This document shows positions 15,841 through 22,486 of a stretch of 58,357 nucleotides of DNA, one piece after another. The position numbers and the translations under genes were made by a program. How positions within the stretch are numbered: position 1 is the stretch's first letter; each line of letters begins with the position of its first letter. The notes under the pieces were generated by a model. The model was not told the DNA's origin, searched no databases, and was given only the letters and a program-made list of their open reading frames with translations. This stretch comes from a virus: IMG/VR virus record IMGVR_UViG_3300041409_001210, positions 1 to 58,357 of that record. One strand, 5' to 3'.

Positions 15841-16131
15841 CTACGCGGCCTCGCTCTCGGGGGTGGGGTCGGGGTGGGCGCCGAGGAAATCTTCGAAGGC
15901 ACCGAAAGCCGCGTTTTCGATGGCCGTCGCGTACTGGACCCAAAGATCTGCTGCCTCTGGGTTGCTGGCCTCCTTCGCGAACTCGCGCCGCTTCTCCGCC
16001 TCGGCCTTCAGCCGCTCTTGAATCTCCCCGACCGTGAAGCTGCGGAGGCCCCGTGAGGCGCGTCCGGCGTCAACCTGCTCCGACCTCTCACATCCCCCGC
16101 AGTCGTAGGTGAGCGAGATCCTGATTGCCAT
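15841..16131 (-). CDS. Hypothetical protein, 96 aa
   Basis: N-terminal strand ISLTYDCGGCERSEQV carries a CxxC pair; the rest is a helix-rich segment (EIQERLKAEAEKRREFAKEA). The lone CxxC may be half of a zinc site or a dimeric zinc hook. Directly downstream of the XRE repressor gene and therefore the second gene of the leftward early transcript. Confidence 0.6.
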   Translation of the reverse strand: MAIRISLTYDCGGCERSEQVDAGRASRGLRSFTVGEIQERLKAEAEKRREFAKEASNPEAADLWVQYATAIENAAFGAFEDFLGAHPDPTPESEAA

Positions 16132-16361
16132 CAGACCGACTCCACCTGAGCGGGCTCGCGGTCCCAGCCGAGTAGGTGCTCAACGGTTACGCCGAAATGC
16201 TCGGTCAGCGACCGAAGCGCGTCCGTGGGGATAGGGACCTCGCCACTGATCCAGCGACCGATGGTCGTCGTGTCGCGTTCACACAGCGCCGCGATCTCGA
16301 AGCGCTTGGCACCGCTCGCGGCGATGAGTTCGCCGAGGCGGTTGCTCTCAGTCGTCTGCAT
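16131..16361 (-). CDS. XRE-family repressor (Cro/CI-like), 76 aa
   Basis: A single helix-turn-helix domain: LGELIAASGAKRFEIAALCERDTTTIGRWISGEVPIPTDALRSLTEHF (residues 9-58). It is first in the leftward early block and divergent from a second HTH gene, the usual layout of a phage genetic switch. On the minus strand TTGCAC-17-TACAGT ends six bases before the ATG, which predicts a leaderless mRNA. It may act as Cro or as the CI-like repressor; which one cannot be told from sequence. Confidence 0.85.
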   Translation of the reverse strand: MQTTESNRLGELIAASGAKRFEIAALCERDTTTIGRWISGEVPIPTDALRSLTEHFGVTVEHLLGWDREPAQVESV

Positions 16362-16367
16362 GGCAGG

Positions 16368-16401
16368 ACTGTAGCAACTGCATGCATGCTGTGCAAGCTT
16401 T
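16368..16401 (-). promoter_or_regulatory. Leftward early promoter with internal palindrome
   Basis: On the minus strand, TTGCAC, 17 bases, then TACAGT, then CCTGCC and the ATG of the XRE gene. Between the two boxes lies the 10-bp palindrome GCATGCATGC (16380-16389), a likely operator where a bound repressor would block polymerase. Confidence 0.55.
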
Positions 16402-16451
16402 GGACGTTTATCTACTACGCATCCGCCGGAGAATGCGTACTCTGCCGACCG

Positions 16452-16739
16452 GTGAAGCCCCTTCTTCCATTCCTCGCGGAGGTCTGCAAAGAAGCTCGCG
16501 AGGATGCAGGCTCACGCGTGACCGGAGTTGCGAATACCGCTGGCTACGACGCCACGACGACGATCACTAGGTTCGAGAAGGCTGAAGCTTGGCCGAGAGA
16601 TGCGGACAACGTGGTCAATGCCTACGCGGCTAATTCAAAGCCGTCCGTTTTTGACCTCTGGGATGAGGCAGTGAAACGGGCCAGAGCCGCCGACTCTGGC
16701 GAGCCGGGCGGCGAGCGTCGCCGTCGCCCGAAACGCTAG
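16452..16739 (+). CDS. HTH regulator, divergent partner of the XRE gene, 95 aa
   Basis: Reads PLLPFLAEVCKEAREDAGSRVTGVANTAGYDATTTITRFEKAEAWPRDADNVVNAYA (residues 3-60), which fits an XRE-like helix-turn-helix of the kind found in actinobacteriophages (RFE ... PR/DAVVNAYA), followed by a basic tail. GTG at 16452 has TACTCT ending eight bases upstream. A longer frame goes back into the leftward promoter and is not likely. Its last 110 bases overlap an opposing gene. Confidence 0.65.
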   Translation: MKPLLPFLAEVCKEAREDAGSRVTGVANTAGYDATTTITRFEKAEAWPRDADNVVNAYAANSKPSVFDLWDEAVKRARAADSGEPGGERRRRPKR

Positions 16740-16878
16740 CGTCGATCCCGTCGCGCAGCTCGAGCCGCGCCATCCGCTGCGCCGCAGTCTCCGCGCCGGG
16801 GTCGAGTTCCCTCAGCTGCCACAACCCCGTGTAGGCGACGATCGCCGCCCGTTCCTGCTCTGGACTCAACGCTGCCAC
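16630..16878 (-). CDS. Hypothetical protein overlapping the HTH gene, 82 aa
   Basis: GTG start with a good GGGGAGG site five bases upstream. The first 45 residues (ALSPEQERAAIVAYTGLWQLRELDPGAETAAQRMARLEL) look like a real helical protein; the last 35 are read antisense to the 3' end of the divergent HTH gene and are low-complexity. Convergent overlap could let one transcript interfere with the other. Function unknown. Confidence 0.5.
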   Translation of the reverse strand: MAALSPEQERAAIVAYTGLWQLRELDPGAETAAQRMARLELRDGIDASVSGDGDARRPARQSRRLWPVSLPHPRGQKRTALN

Positions 16879-16984
16879 TGCCGCCTCCCCGTGCGCTTTA
16901 CCGGAATCTCACCGACCAATGCGCGGCAACCTAGCTATTCGGGATTGACTCATTGAAAAAACATGAGCGAACGGATTGTTGCGG

Positions 16985-17587
16985 TCAGGGTTCGCGGGGT
17001 GGCCGCTCGAAGAACATCGCGCTCATCATGGCCGGGAAGGTCTCATGGTCTTTGTCGAGGGACTTCCGGTTCGCCACGCGGCCCATGATCTCCAGGCTCT
17101 CCTCGTACATCTGGGCGAAAGACGCCGCCAGTTCTTCGAAGCCCTCGTCGTCCATATCCTGCATCGGTAGACGGAGCAGCCAGCGGCTCATCCGACTGTC
17201 GAAGGTACCCGCGTCTACTGCCTGCGCGATGTCGACCTGGTGGAGCTGGAGGGTCTGCCGAGTCATCGAGCCGCGTTCCTCCGGGCTCATCTTCTCCCAC
17301 TCCTCCACCTCACAGAACGGTCGGGTGATCGCCTTGTAGAAGTGCTCGACCGCGCCGCGGACCGGGCGCTCATCGACCAATTCCACCTGCCCGATTTCGA
17401 CGAGTTTCCGAACGTGGTAGCCAACGTGACCCACGTCCATCTTCAGATGGTGGGCGATTTCGGTGGGGCTGGCGGTCCGTTCGACGAGGATCACATAGGC
17501 GGCCACGCGCGTCGGGTGAGCGAACAGAGCCCTCAGCGTCGACTCGAACTTGGGCCGCTCCGAAACTGCCGGCTGTGTCTGCTGCAT
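16985..17587 (-). CDS. ArsR/winged-helix transcriptional regulator, 200 aa
   Basis: Residues 15-85 are a winged helix: LRALFAHPTRVAAYVILVERTASPTEIAHHLKMDVGHVGYHVRKLVEIGQVELVDERPVRGAVEHFYKA. The pattern (HPTR...SPTEIA...VGYHVRKL...GAVEHFYKA) is that of a regulator class very abundant in Thermoleophilia. The C-terminal 110 residues are helical, including SPEERGSMTRQTLQLHQVDIAQAVDAGTFD, as in that class, and may bind a ligand. ATG at 17587 is set by GAGGGGAAGG upstream. It faces a 19-codon peptide gene. Confidence 0.8.
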   Translation of the reverse strand: MQQTQPAVSERPKFESTLRALFAHPTRVAAYVILVERTASPTEIAHHLKMDVGHVGYHVRKLVEIGQVELVDERPVRGAVEHFYKAITRPFCEVEEWEKMSPEERGSMTRQTLQLHQVDIAQAVDAGTFDSRMSRWLLRLPMQDMDDEGFEELAASFAQMYEESLEIMGRVANRKSLDKDHETFPAMMSAMFFERPPREP

Positions 17588-17760
17588 GTATGCCTTCCCC
17601 TCAGGTTCGTTTCCGCGAAGCGCGTGCAGCGTAATACAGATCCTGAGCATTTGACTAGCGGGATATGCGCAATCTCAACTGTCCGGTGGAACCTGTTGAG
17701 TCATCGATCCGGGTCACGCCATCGACCCAGCGACGACTTGACGGGAGGGGGTGAGCGACC

Positions 17761-17820
17761 GTGCAGATGACTGAGATCAAGACGATCTGGCCGTCCATCC
17801 GCGTCACCAAGCCGGCCTAG
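17761..17820 (+). CDS. Predicted 19-residue peptide
   Basis: GTG at 17761 lies nine bases after GGAGGGGG and opens a 20-codon frame ending at TAG 17818-17820: VQMTEIKTIWPSIRVTKPA. An ATG two codons in (17767) is an alternative start. A strong hairpin follows 16 bases later, so the peptide sits on its own short transcript opposite the ArsR-type gene. It could be a leader peptide, a signalling peptide or a RiPP-like precursor; none is proven. The 322-base stretch 17588-17909 holds only this frame, the hairpin and a promoter. Confidence 0.4.
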   Translation: MQMTEIKTIWPSIRVTKPA

Positions 17821-17836
17821 CGTCGGCTGTAGCTTC

Positions 17837-17873
17837 GGCGGCCCGACCTCTCGCCAGGGAAGGTCGGGCCGCC
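17837..17873 (+). terminator. Hairpin terminator
   Basis: A perfect 13-bp stem GGCGGCCCGACCT / AGGTCGGGCCGCC with an 11-base loop. Only two Ts follow, as is usual for terminators of high-GC actinobacteria. It separates the 19-codon peptide gene from the promoter of the next gene. Confidence 0.75.
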
Positions 17874-17902
17874 TTACGGCAACCCTCTCGCGCGCTTAGG
17901 AT
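17874..17902 (+). promoter_or_regulatory. Promoter for the gene at 17910, leaderless type
   Basis: TTACGG (17874-17879), 17 bases, TAGGAT (17897-17902), then seven bases to the ATG. The geometry puts the transcription start on or near the start codon. Confidence 0.5.
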
Positions 17903-17909
17903 GCACCGG

Positions 17910-18143
17910 ATGAGACTCTTCTCAGAGGACGACGAGCGGCAGATCGACGAAGCGATCGTCGATGGGTTCGCGAAAGGTCAGGGCGAGTTCGATGACCTCG
18001 ACTTCGCGGCTGCGCGATCGGATGTCATGGACAGCATGATCCGAGCCAGCACCGTCGAGCTGCTCTTCGAAGGACGGCTCGGGATCGTCGTCGACCACGG
18101 CATCGTCAAATACAAAGGCGTGGGCGGCCCTCCCGAGTCCTGA
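17910..18143 (+). CDS. Hypothetical acidic protein, 77 aa
   Basis: MRLFSEDDERQIDEAIVDGF is followed by an acidic, helical body with AAARSDVMDSMIRASTVELLFEGRLGIVV. No family recognised. ATG at 17910 is chosen over 17901 because it lies seven bases after a TANNNT -10 box and nine after AGGA. Rightward gene in the control region, directly before the LexA box. An opposing frame over this gene is a shadow. Confidence 0.6.
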   Translation: MRLFSEDDERQIDEAIVDGFAKGQGEFDDLDFAAARSDVMDSMIRASTVELLFEGRLGIVVDHGIVKYKGVGGPPES

Positions 18144-18150
18144 CGGTTTG

Positions 18151-18164
18151 CGAACATACGTTCG
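18151..18164. promoter_or_regulatory. LexA (SOS) box
   Basis: CGAACATACGTTCG fits the Gram-positive/actinobacterial LexA consensus CGAACRNRYGTTCG at every fixed base. It abuts the GTG of the next gene, so bound LexA would repress that gene and release it after DNA damage. Confidence 0.75.
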
Positions 18165-18491
18165 GTGGAGATGTACATCGTCCTCCTCCAACGGATGCGC
18201 GACGCGGTCGAGCACGAAGATCCCGACGCCGCCATCTCCTGCGTGCGCGAGATCGGAGGGCAGCCGATCAGCTTCCTCGACCTCCTCGACCTGGTACGCC
18301 TCCTGGCGAGGAAGGGAGACCCACGCTTCGACGCCTGGGCCACCCGCTGGCTGACGCGCTTCGTGGTCGAACAGAGGGCGAACCTCGTGCAGTGGCAGAT
18401 CACCACCGCGGCGATGGGTGCGCTGGCCGTCGAACCGGACAACCAGGATCTGGTGGCGGCACTACGTGGCAACCTGCCGAAGCAGAGTTGA
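18165..18491 (+). CDS. SOS-controlled hypothetical protein, 108 aa
   Basis: An all-helical protein: YIVLLQRMRDAVEHEDPDAAISCVREIG, then LDLLDLVRLLARKGDPRFDAWATRWLTRFVVEQ. The GDPRFDAWATRWL-type segment is common in small helical proteins of Thermoleophilia genomes, which have no known function. GTG at 18165 directly follows the LexA box; ATG at 18171 is an alternative preceded by GGTGGAG. Position and SOS control suggest a part in prophage induction, such as an antirepressor, but that is inference. Confidence 0.65.
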   Translation: MEMYIVLLQRMRDAVEHEDPDAAISCVREIGGQPISFLDLLDLVRLLARKGDPRFDAWATRWLTRFVVEQRANLVQWQITTAAMGALAVEPDNQDLVAALRGNLPKQS

Positions 18492-18543
18492 GGGAGGAAC
18501 CGGCGTTCGAGGCGGCGCCGGCGCTGCGGAGGTTCCTGGGTCG

Positions 18544-18897
18544 CTAGGCCGCGGCCATCTCGCCCGTAGGCGAATCGGCGGACTCTTCGCGCGATTCAAC
18601 GCTGGAGCGAACCATTTCAAGGTCGGTGTGCTGCTCGATAATCGCGAGGATCTTTCCGACCTTCTTGTAGATCTCGGCATCGTTTTTGCCGAGCACGTTG
18701 AATCGCAGCTTGATCGAGCAGCTGGCCATGTTGAGTGCAACGGCCGGTCCGAGTGCCAGGTCGGCGGCGTGCTCCAGGAGGGCGTCCATGACATCGTCCG
18801 AGTTGGCGTCGAGAACCTCCTCGGACATCGGGTCCGCCATCTGCATCTCAAGGAAAACGTCTGCCTCGCGGCTATCAGAAGGGGGGGTCATAGCCAT
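18544..18897 (-). CDS. Putative partner of the HicA-like protein, 117 aa
   Basis: Acidic N-terminus, a helix ANSDDVMDALLEHAADLALGPAVALNMA, a strand SCSIKLRFNVLG, and a helix IYKKVGKILAIIEQHT. Not a recognisable HicB. It follows the HicA-like gene by 12 bases on the same strand, so the two form a small operon in the immunity region and may be an antitoxin-toxin-like pair. Opposite-strand frames here have no such features. Confidence 0.6.
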   Translation of the reverse strand: MAMTPPSDSREADVFLEMQMADPMSEEVLDANSDDVMDALLEHAADLALGPAVALNMASCSIKLRFNVLGKNDAEIYKKVGKILAIIEQHTDLEMVRSSVESREESADSPTGEMAAA

Positions 18898-18909
18898 GTG
18901 CCAGGAAGC

Positions 18910-19194
18910 CTACACCGACAGGCCAGCGGACCGGAAGTGGCCCTTGAGGTTTCCCAACGTCCGGCTGCTACTCGGGGTCATGGCCACCTTCACGATGTCT
19001 TTGGTTGGATCGGGTGGACTGCAATAGATGTACTTGCGGCGTCGCTCGACCTTCCATCCGGCCTTCCAGGCGGCTTCGACGAGAAGGCGGTAGTCCTTCT
19101 TCGGGTGGCGAGGGCATTTGGCATCGGGGTGCTCGGGGCGCCATGAATGGGGCTCGGGAGGAGGCTCTTTACTGCGAGCTTTCGGTTTCGACAT
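18910..19194 (-). CDS. HicA-like small RNA-binding protein, 94 aa
   Basis: After a basic, Pro-rich N-terminus the C-terminal 60 residues (YRLLVEAAWKAGWKVERRRKYIYCSPPD ... TLGNLKGHFRSAGL) follow the HicA fold: helix, Gly-Trp turn, strands, then the last helix. HicA toxins are mRNA interferases; the catalytic His usually in the GSH turn is not evident here (RRKYIYC), so activity is doubtful. AAGGAG lies 13 bases before the ATG; an upstream in-frame ATG at 19293 is possible. Confidence 0.55.
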   Translation of the reverse strand: MSKPKARSKEPPPEPHSWRPEHPDAKCPRHPKKDYRLLVEAAWKAGWKVERRRKYIYCSPPDPTKDIVKVAMTPSSSRTLGNLKGHFRSAGLSV

Positions 19195-19380
19195 CGGGGG
19201 GCGCCGCTCCTTTTTCTGTCCGAGCGCTCCGCCACCATCGTCGTCGTTCGGTTGATGGTGCTTCTGCGCTATTTGACTTATCGAGCCCGTCATGGTTCTG
19301 CGGCCATGGCGGGCTCGAAGCATTCTGGGGCGTCAACCGGACGCCTTAGACAACTTCGCTTACCGATCACGAACCAAGAA

Positions 19381-19420
19381 GACCCCCGCCGCCCCGTGGG
19401 AGAACGGGGCGGCGGGGGTC
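19381..19420. terminator. Perfect 17-bp hairpin
   Basis: GACCCCCGCCGCCCCGT and its exact complement flank a 6-base loop (GGGAGA). No T-run follows on the plus strand; the minus side continues CTTCTTGG. It lies between the HicA-like gene and the rightward XRE gene and probably insulates them in both directions. Confidence 0.65.
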
Positions 19421-19495
19421 TATGGGGGCGGCTCGCGGCCGTGGCAGAGAACGGTCGCGGGAGGACTCGGCACCGTGACCGGTGTCCTTCGCGTA

Positions 19496-19513
19496 CAGGA
19501 CGATATCGTCCTG
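19496..19513. promoter_or_regulatory. 18-bp palindromic operator
   Basis: CAGGACGATATCGTCCTG is a perfect palindrome 34 bases before the start of the XRE gene at 19548, the usual place for an autoregulatory operator. Confidence 0.5.
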
Positions 19514-19547
19514 GCCGAATCCGTCCAGTCCGTGCATCGTGCGCCAG

Positions 19548-19760
19548 GTGCAGCCGAAGGACGTCTTCGCCAAGAACGTCAAGGCCGAGCGGGAATGTCA
19601 GGGCCTCTCCCAGGAGGCGCTCGCCGATCGCGCCGACGGCCTCGATGTCGCCCAGCTCGGCCGGGTCGAGAGAGGGGTATACGACCCGCAGCTACTCACC
19701 ATCACAAGGATCGCCCGCGGCCTCGGTGTCCCGGTCGCCGACCTGCTGCGCGGGGTCTAG
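19548..19760 (+). CDS. XRE-family regulator, 70 aa
   Basis: A compact helix-turn-helix: VFAKNVKAERECQGLSQEALADRADGLDVAQLGRVERGVYDPQLLTITRIARGLGVPVADLLRGV. This is the complete XRE domain, with the SQEALA recognition entry and the RVERG turn. GTG at 19548 keeps only the domain; the frame extends further back without a credible start. It is transcribed rightward between two hairpins and has a palindromic operator upstream. Likely a second repressor in the immunity region. Confidence 0.8.
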   Translation: MQPKDVFAKNVKAERECQGLSQEALADRADGLDVAQLGRVERGVYDPQLLTITRIARGLGVPVADLLRGV

Positions 19761-19763
19761 AAC

Positions 19764-19799
19764 AAAAAAAAGCCGTCGCCCCTGGAAGGAGACGACGGC
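19764..19799 (-). terminator. Rho-independent terminator of the late block
   Basis: On the minus strand GCCGTCG/CGACGGC forms a 7-bp stem, extended by partial pairing, followed by eight Ts. It ends the leftward late transcript after RusA and, from the other side, the rightward XRE gene. Confidence 0.8.
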
Positions 19800-19860
19800 C
19801 TGGGTCGATCGGATCATGCGGGGCAGCAGGGTAGCGCCCTATGTGAACTGCGCTGTATGG

Positions 19861-20241
19861 CTACGCGATTCGGATCGCCACGCTCGGCGTTCCGAACTTC
19901 TTCTCCGTGACGATGCGGGTGACGTGGCGATCGTCGACCAACATGCCGCCTTGGGTCAGCCCGTCGAGCACCGCACGGACCAGCTTGTCGAGATCCCCGT
20001 CCTTGGTGGGCCAGCCGTATTTCGGTCGGTCGCCCTTGGGCATCGAGAAGCTGAGCTCGACCTCGTAGGGCGGCTCGAGCGGACCACCCGGCGGACGATT
20101 GGCACGGGCCGCGTAGATGATCTGTTCGACCCACGGCTTGCAACGGTCCGAGGACTCGCGGCTTCCACGACCTTTGCCGAGGAAGACTCGCGAGCCCTTC
20201 GGTGCCGGATGCCCGGCGATGAGGAGGGTGGCTCGCGCCAC
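19861..20241 (-). CDS. rusA: RusA family Holliday junction resolvase
   Basis: Dimeric, metal-dependent endonuclease that cuts four-way DNA junctions. The RusA hallmarks are present: GHPAPKGS near residue 10, and the acidic signature KDGDLDKLVRAVLDGL (Asp83, Asp85) followed by GGMLVDDRHV (Asp103, Asp104). 126 aa is the normal size. GTG at 20241 directly follows the TAG of a 25-codon gene. Being last before the late terminator suggests a role in resolving concatemers before packaging. Confidence 0.9.
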   Translation of the reverse strand: MARATLLIAGHPAPKGSRVFLGKGRGSRESSDRCKPWVEQIIYAARANRPPGGPLEPPYEVELSFSMPKGDRPKYGWPTKDGDLDKLVRAVLDGLTQGGMLVDDRHVTRIVTEKKFGTPSVAIRIA

Positions 20242-20319
20242 CTAGTCCTCGGTCTCGTCGCCCCGTCGTTCGAGCGGACCAGGTGCGCTCTCCGAGCGGG
20301 GGCGCCAGGGGTACCTCAT
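20242..20319 (-). CDS. Mini gene, 25 aa
   Basis: A 26-codon frame (starts MRYPWRPRSESAPGPLERRG) whose ATG overlaps the holin stop (ATGA) and whose TAG abuts the RusA GTG. It may be a real peptide or just a coupling device that carries ribosomes from holin to RusA. Confidence 0.4.
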   Translation of the reverse strand: MRYPWRPRSESAPGPLERRGDETED

Positions 20320-20513
20320 CGGTGCCCAGCCTTCAGCTTCGCAGTAGGCGTCACATGGAAGCGGGCGATTGCCGCAGCGACGAGAGGGACGAGGACAGCG
20401 AGGATCGTTTCCACAGCGCTCGTTTCGAGGCCGACGTGGAAGATGGCGAGGACGGTGACGATCGCCGCAGCGATGCCCCCGATGGTCAGAACTGGCTCTT
20501 TCGCAAACAGCAC
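20316..20513 (-). CDS. Putative holin, 65 aa
   Basis: Two predicted membrane helices: PVLTIGGIAAAIVTVLAIFHVG (residues 7-28) and AVETILAVLVPLVAAAIARF (33-52), joined by a short turn, with a basic C-terminal tail. This is the plan of a class II holin, and the gene lies in the lysis region. GTG start preceded by GAAAGAAGG. Holins form the membrane lesion that lets the lysin reach the wall. Confidence 0.7.
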   Translation of the reverse strand: MLFAKEPVLTIGGIAAAIVTVLAIFHVGLETSAVETILAVLVPLVAAAIARFHVTPTAKLKAGHR

Positions 20514-20591
20514 GGGTGCCTTCTTTCGTTGAGGGACAGCGGGTTCAGGAGCCGGGCGCCGTGGTGGCCCCGGCGGTGCGGGAGGTGGTCG

Positions 20592-21305
20592 CTAGACCAG
20601 GGACAGGTCGGCGGTCAGCGCGGCGAGGTCGATGCCGAGCGTGTCCTTCTTCGCCGCGAGGAGTTGCGGGCCGAGGATGCACCACGCCTCGTCGAGATAG
20701 TGGGCGCGGAACCCCGCGGTCAGCTTCGCGATGCCGCCCCACGTGGCGACTTCGAGATCGCCGCGCTCGTCGTAGCCGACGGCGACGACGCAGTGGCCGT
20801 CATCGGTTTCTTCGCCGCGGTAGGTCCACGGTTCGCCGTTCTCAAACTGCTCCTGCGCCGATTCGGGGCAGAGGATCCCCAGATAGGCGGCGCCGTAGAA
20901 GGCGATCGACTGGTGGATCGTCAGGAGGCTCGTCGGTTTGATCGGCGCGTAGCCCTCGATCTTCGTCCCGAAGAGGCCCTTCGTCATCCAGGCCTTGAGC
21001 ACGTCGGCCTCGACCAGGCCGGTGTCTCCGCCGCCGGTCAGGCCGCGGTAGGTGCTCTTGATCTGCGGTTGCGTCGGCACCTTGAGGATCTCGCCCGGGT
21101 AGAGCGCGTTCCAGAGACGGATGAGGTGGTCGACCCCGGCGATCGTGCAATCGCCTTCCACGTCGTTGTTGTCCATCGGCAGCAGGCACTTCGGCGCCTT
21201 GGCCGACGGGGGTGGCGTCGGCAGCTTCCCCGCTGCGTAGACCTCGAGGTCAGAGAGATGTGCTGGCCGCGTGGCCGAGAGTCGGCCGGTCATGAACTTG
21301 GGCAT
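20592..21305 (-). CDS. C39-like cysteine peptidase, 237 aa
   Basis: Resembles papain-like C39 peptidases of phages: EGDCTIAGVDHL places a catalytic-type Cys at 53 at the start of a helix, and DDGHCVVAVGYDERGDLEVATWGG gives His171 followed by a strand and turn for the third residue. 237 aa. The target is unknown: it may mature phage proteins or cut a cell-surface substrate. RBS AAAGGA lies ten bases before the ATG; a second ATG is four codons on. Confidence 0.65.
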   Translation of the reverse strand: MPKFMTGRLSATRPAHLSDLEVYAAGKLPTPPPSAKAPKCLLPMDNNDVEGDCTIAGVDHLIRLWNALYPGEILKVPTQPQIKSTYRGLTGGGDTGLVEADVLKAWMTKGLFGTKIEGYAPIKPTSLLTIHQSIAFYGAAYLGILCPESAQEQFENGEPWTYRGEETDDGHCVVAVGYDERGDLEVATWGGIAKLTAGFRAHYLDEAWCILGPQLLAAKKDTLGIDLAALTADLSLV

Positions 21306-21362
21306 GCGGATGCGGTCCTTTCGGGACGTAGGGATTTCGGTCGGACGAGACCGGGAGGGGCG

Positions 21363-21947
21363 TTAAGCGGCTAGCTGAAGGCCGGAACTGTTCGCGCTCT
21401 GGTCGCCCCAGGTGTCCCAGCCGAGGCGCTCGCGACGGGCGAACATCTCCAGATAGGGACCGGGACTGACCTGCTCGACGACGTCGTAGAAGCCCTCCGG
21501 CTTGGCGGAGTGTTTGACCGAACCGGAGGCCATCACGCGTTTGAAGTTGAACCAGCTACTCGGGTGGCGCTGGATCGGCGCCAGGCTTCCACGGCGACAG
21601 TAGAGAACGAACTCGGTGGTGATCGCGTACGCGCCACCGGGACCGAGACCCATCGGCGACTTGCACCAGGGCAACAACGTCGAGTAGGTGAAGCCCCATG
21701 CGCGGGCGACCGAGAATGCCTCCTCCACGAAGCGGTTCGTCGTCCAGAGGTAGAGATGGGCGTCATCCGCAGCGTGGGCTTCGACCGGGAGCGCCGTGAT
21801 GCCTTCCACCGTCATCGTCTCGTAAGGCAGCTCGGTCCTCGTGCCGGCCTTCCAGACGCGGGGGCCCTTCGACTTCTGAGTGCTTCGTGGCCCTGATTTC
21901 GCTTGCGGCCACGGCGGATCGGCGACGATCGTCCGGTACTCGCCCAT
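21363..21947 (-). CDS. MT-A70 family adenine methyltransferase
   Basis: IVADPPWPQ (residues 7-15) is the DPPW catalytic motif of MT-A70 N6-adenine methylases; further on, HLYLWTTNRFVEEAF and STLLPWCKSPMGLGPGG match the family core, and the C-terminal EMFARRERLGWDTWG is its typical end. ATG at 21947 is fixed by the TGATG overlap with the lysozyme; a longer frame upstream reads lysozyme DNA. It probably modifies phage DNA (anti-restriction). Its place between lysis genes is unusual. Confidence 0.88.
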   Translation of the reverse strand: MGEYRTIVADPPWPQAKSGPRSTQKSKGPRVWKAGTRTELPYETMTVEGITALPVEAHAADDAHLYLWTTNRFVEEAFSVARAWGFTYSTLLPWCKSPMGLGPGGAYAITTEFVLYCRRGSLAPIQRHPSSWFNFKRVMASGSVKHSAKPEGFYDVVEQVSPGPYLEMFARRERLGWDTWGDQSANSSGLQLAA

Positions 21948-22486
21948 CAGCGTCGGTGAGCCTTGGGGTGCGGGTGGTCGCCGTGGCGACGCGGCACCGG
22001 CGGCTTCTTGCGGGGATGGGTCATCAGCCACGCCTCAGCGCGACGTCGACGAAGCAGCCCCTCCTCCACTTCCCCGTTGCCACCGTGGTCGTACTGGAGC
22101 ATCAGGAGAGCCGCGCGCGGGAAGGCACCACGGTTCAAGGCGTCGAGCAGGTCAGTTCCCGGCAGGATGTTCGGGCCGAGGTTGAAGACGAACGAGATCA
22201 GCGCCATCCGCTGTCGGGCGGTGAGCTTGTGCTTGACGTAGCGGTCGACGGCCGCGGCGCTCGAGCGGCAGTCGGAAGCGAGGACGCGGAGCGATTTGGC
22301 GCGGCTCCAATGCTCGCCGGGGACAACCTTGGGTGACCCCGCGTAGTCGGTATGACCAAAACCGGCAGTCCAAATCTCTGGCGACGCGATCGTGTCGAGA
22401 TAGGGCTCAGGAAGGTAGCCCTCCCAGCGAGCAATAAAGCGCGCGGCCCAAAGGATCGACCAGTGGTGCTTCAGCTTCGCCGTCAT
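21947..22486 (-). CDS. GH24 phage lysozyme, 179 aa
   Basis: Endolysin that cleaves the glycan backbone of peptidoglycan. The WEGYLPEPYLDTIASPEIWTAGFGH stretch (residues 21-45) has the GH24 order Glu22, Asp31, Thr40, comparable to the E-D-T triad of T4 lysozyme, and RQRMALISFVFNLGPNIL is the conserved later helix. A basic, His/Pro-rich tail ends the protein. No signal peptide. ATG overlaps the stop of the 32-residue membrane protein (ATGA). Confidence 0.88.
   Translation of the reverse strand: MTAKLKHHWSILWAARFIARWEGYLPEPYLDTIASPEIWTAGFGHTDYAGSPKVVPGEHWSRAKSLRVLASDCRSSAAAVDRYVKHKLTARQRMALISFVFNLGPNILPGTDLLDALNRGAFPRAALLMLQYDHGGNGEVEEGLLRRRRAEAWLMTHPRKKPPVPRRHGDHPHPKAHRR

Noticed and set aside
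19147-20532. Plus-strand frame of 461 codons
   Set aside because: Covers the HicA-like, XRE, RusA and holin genes in the wrong frame or strand and crosses two hairpin terminators.
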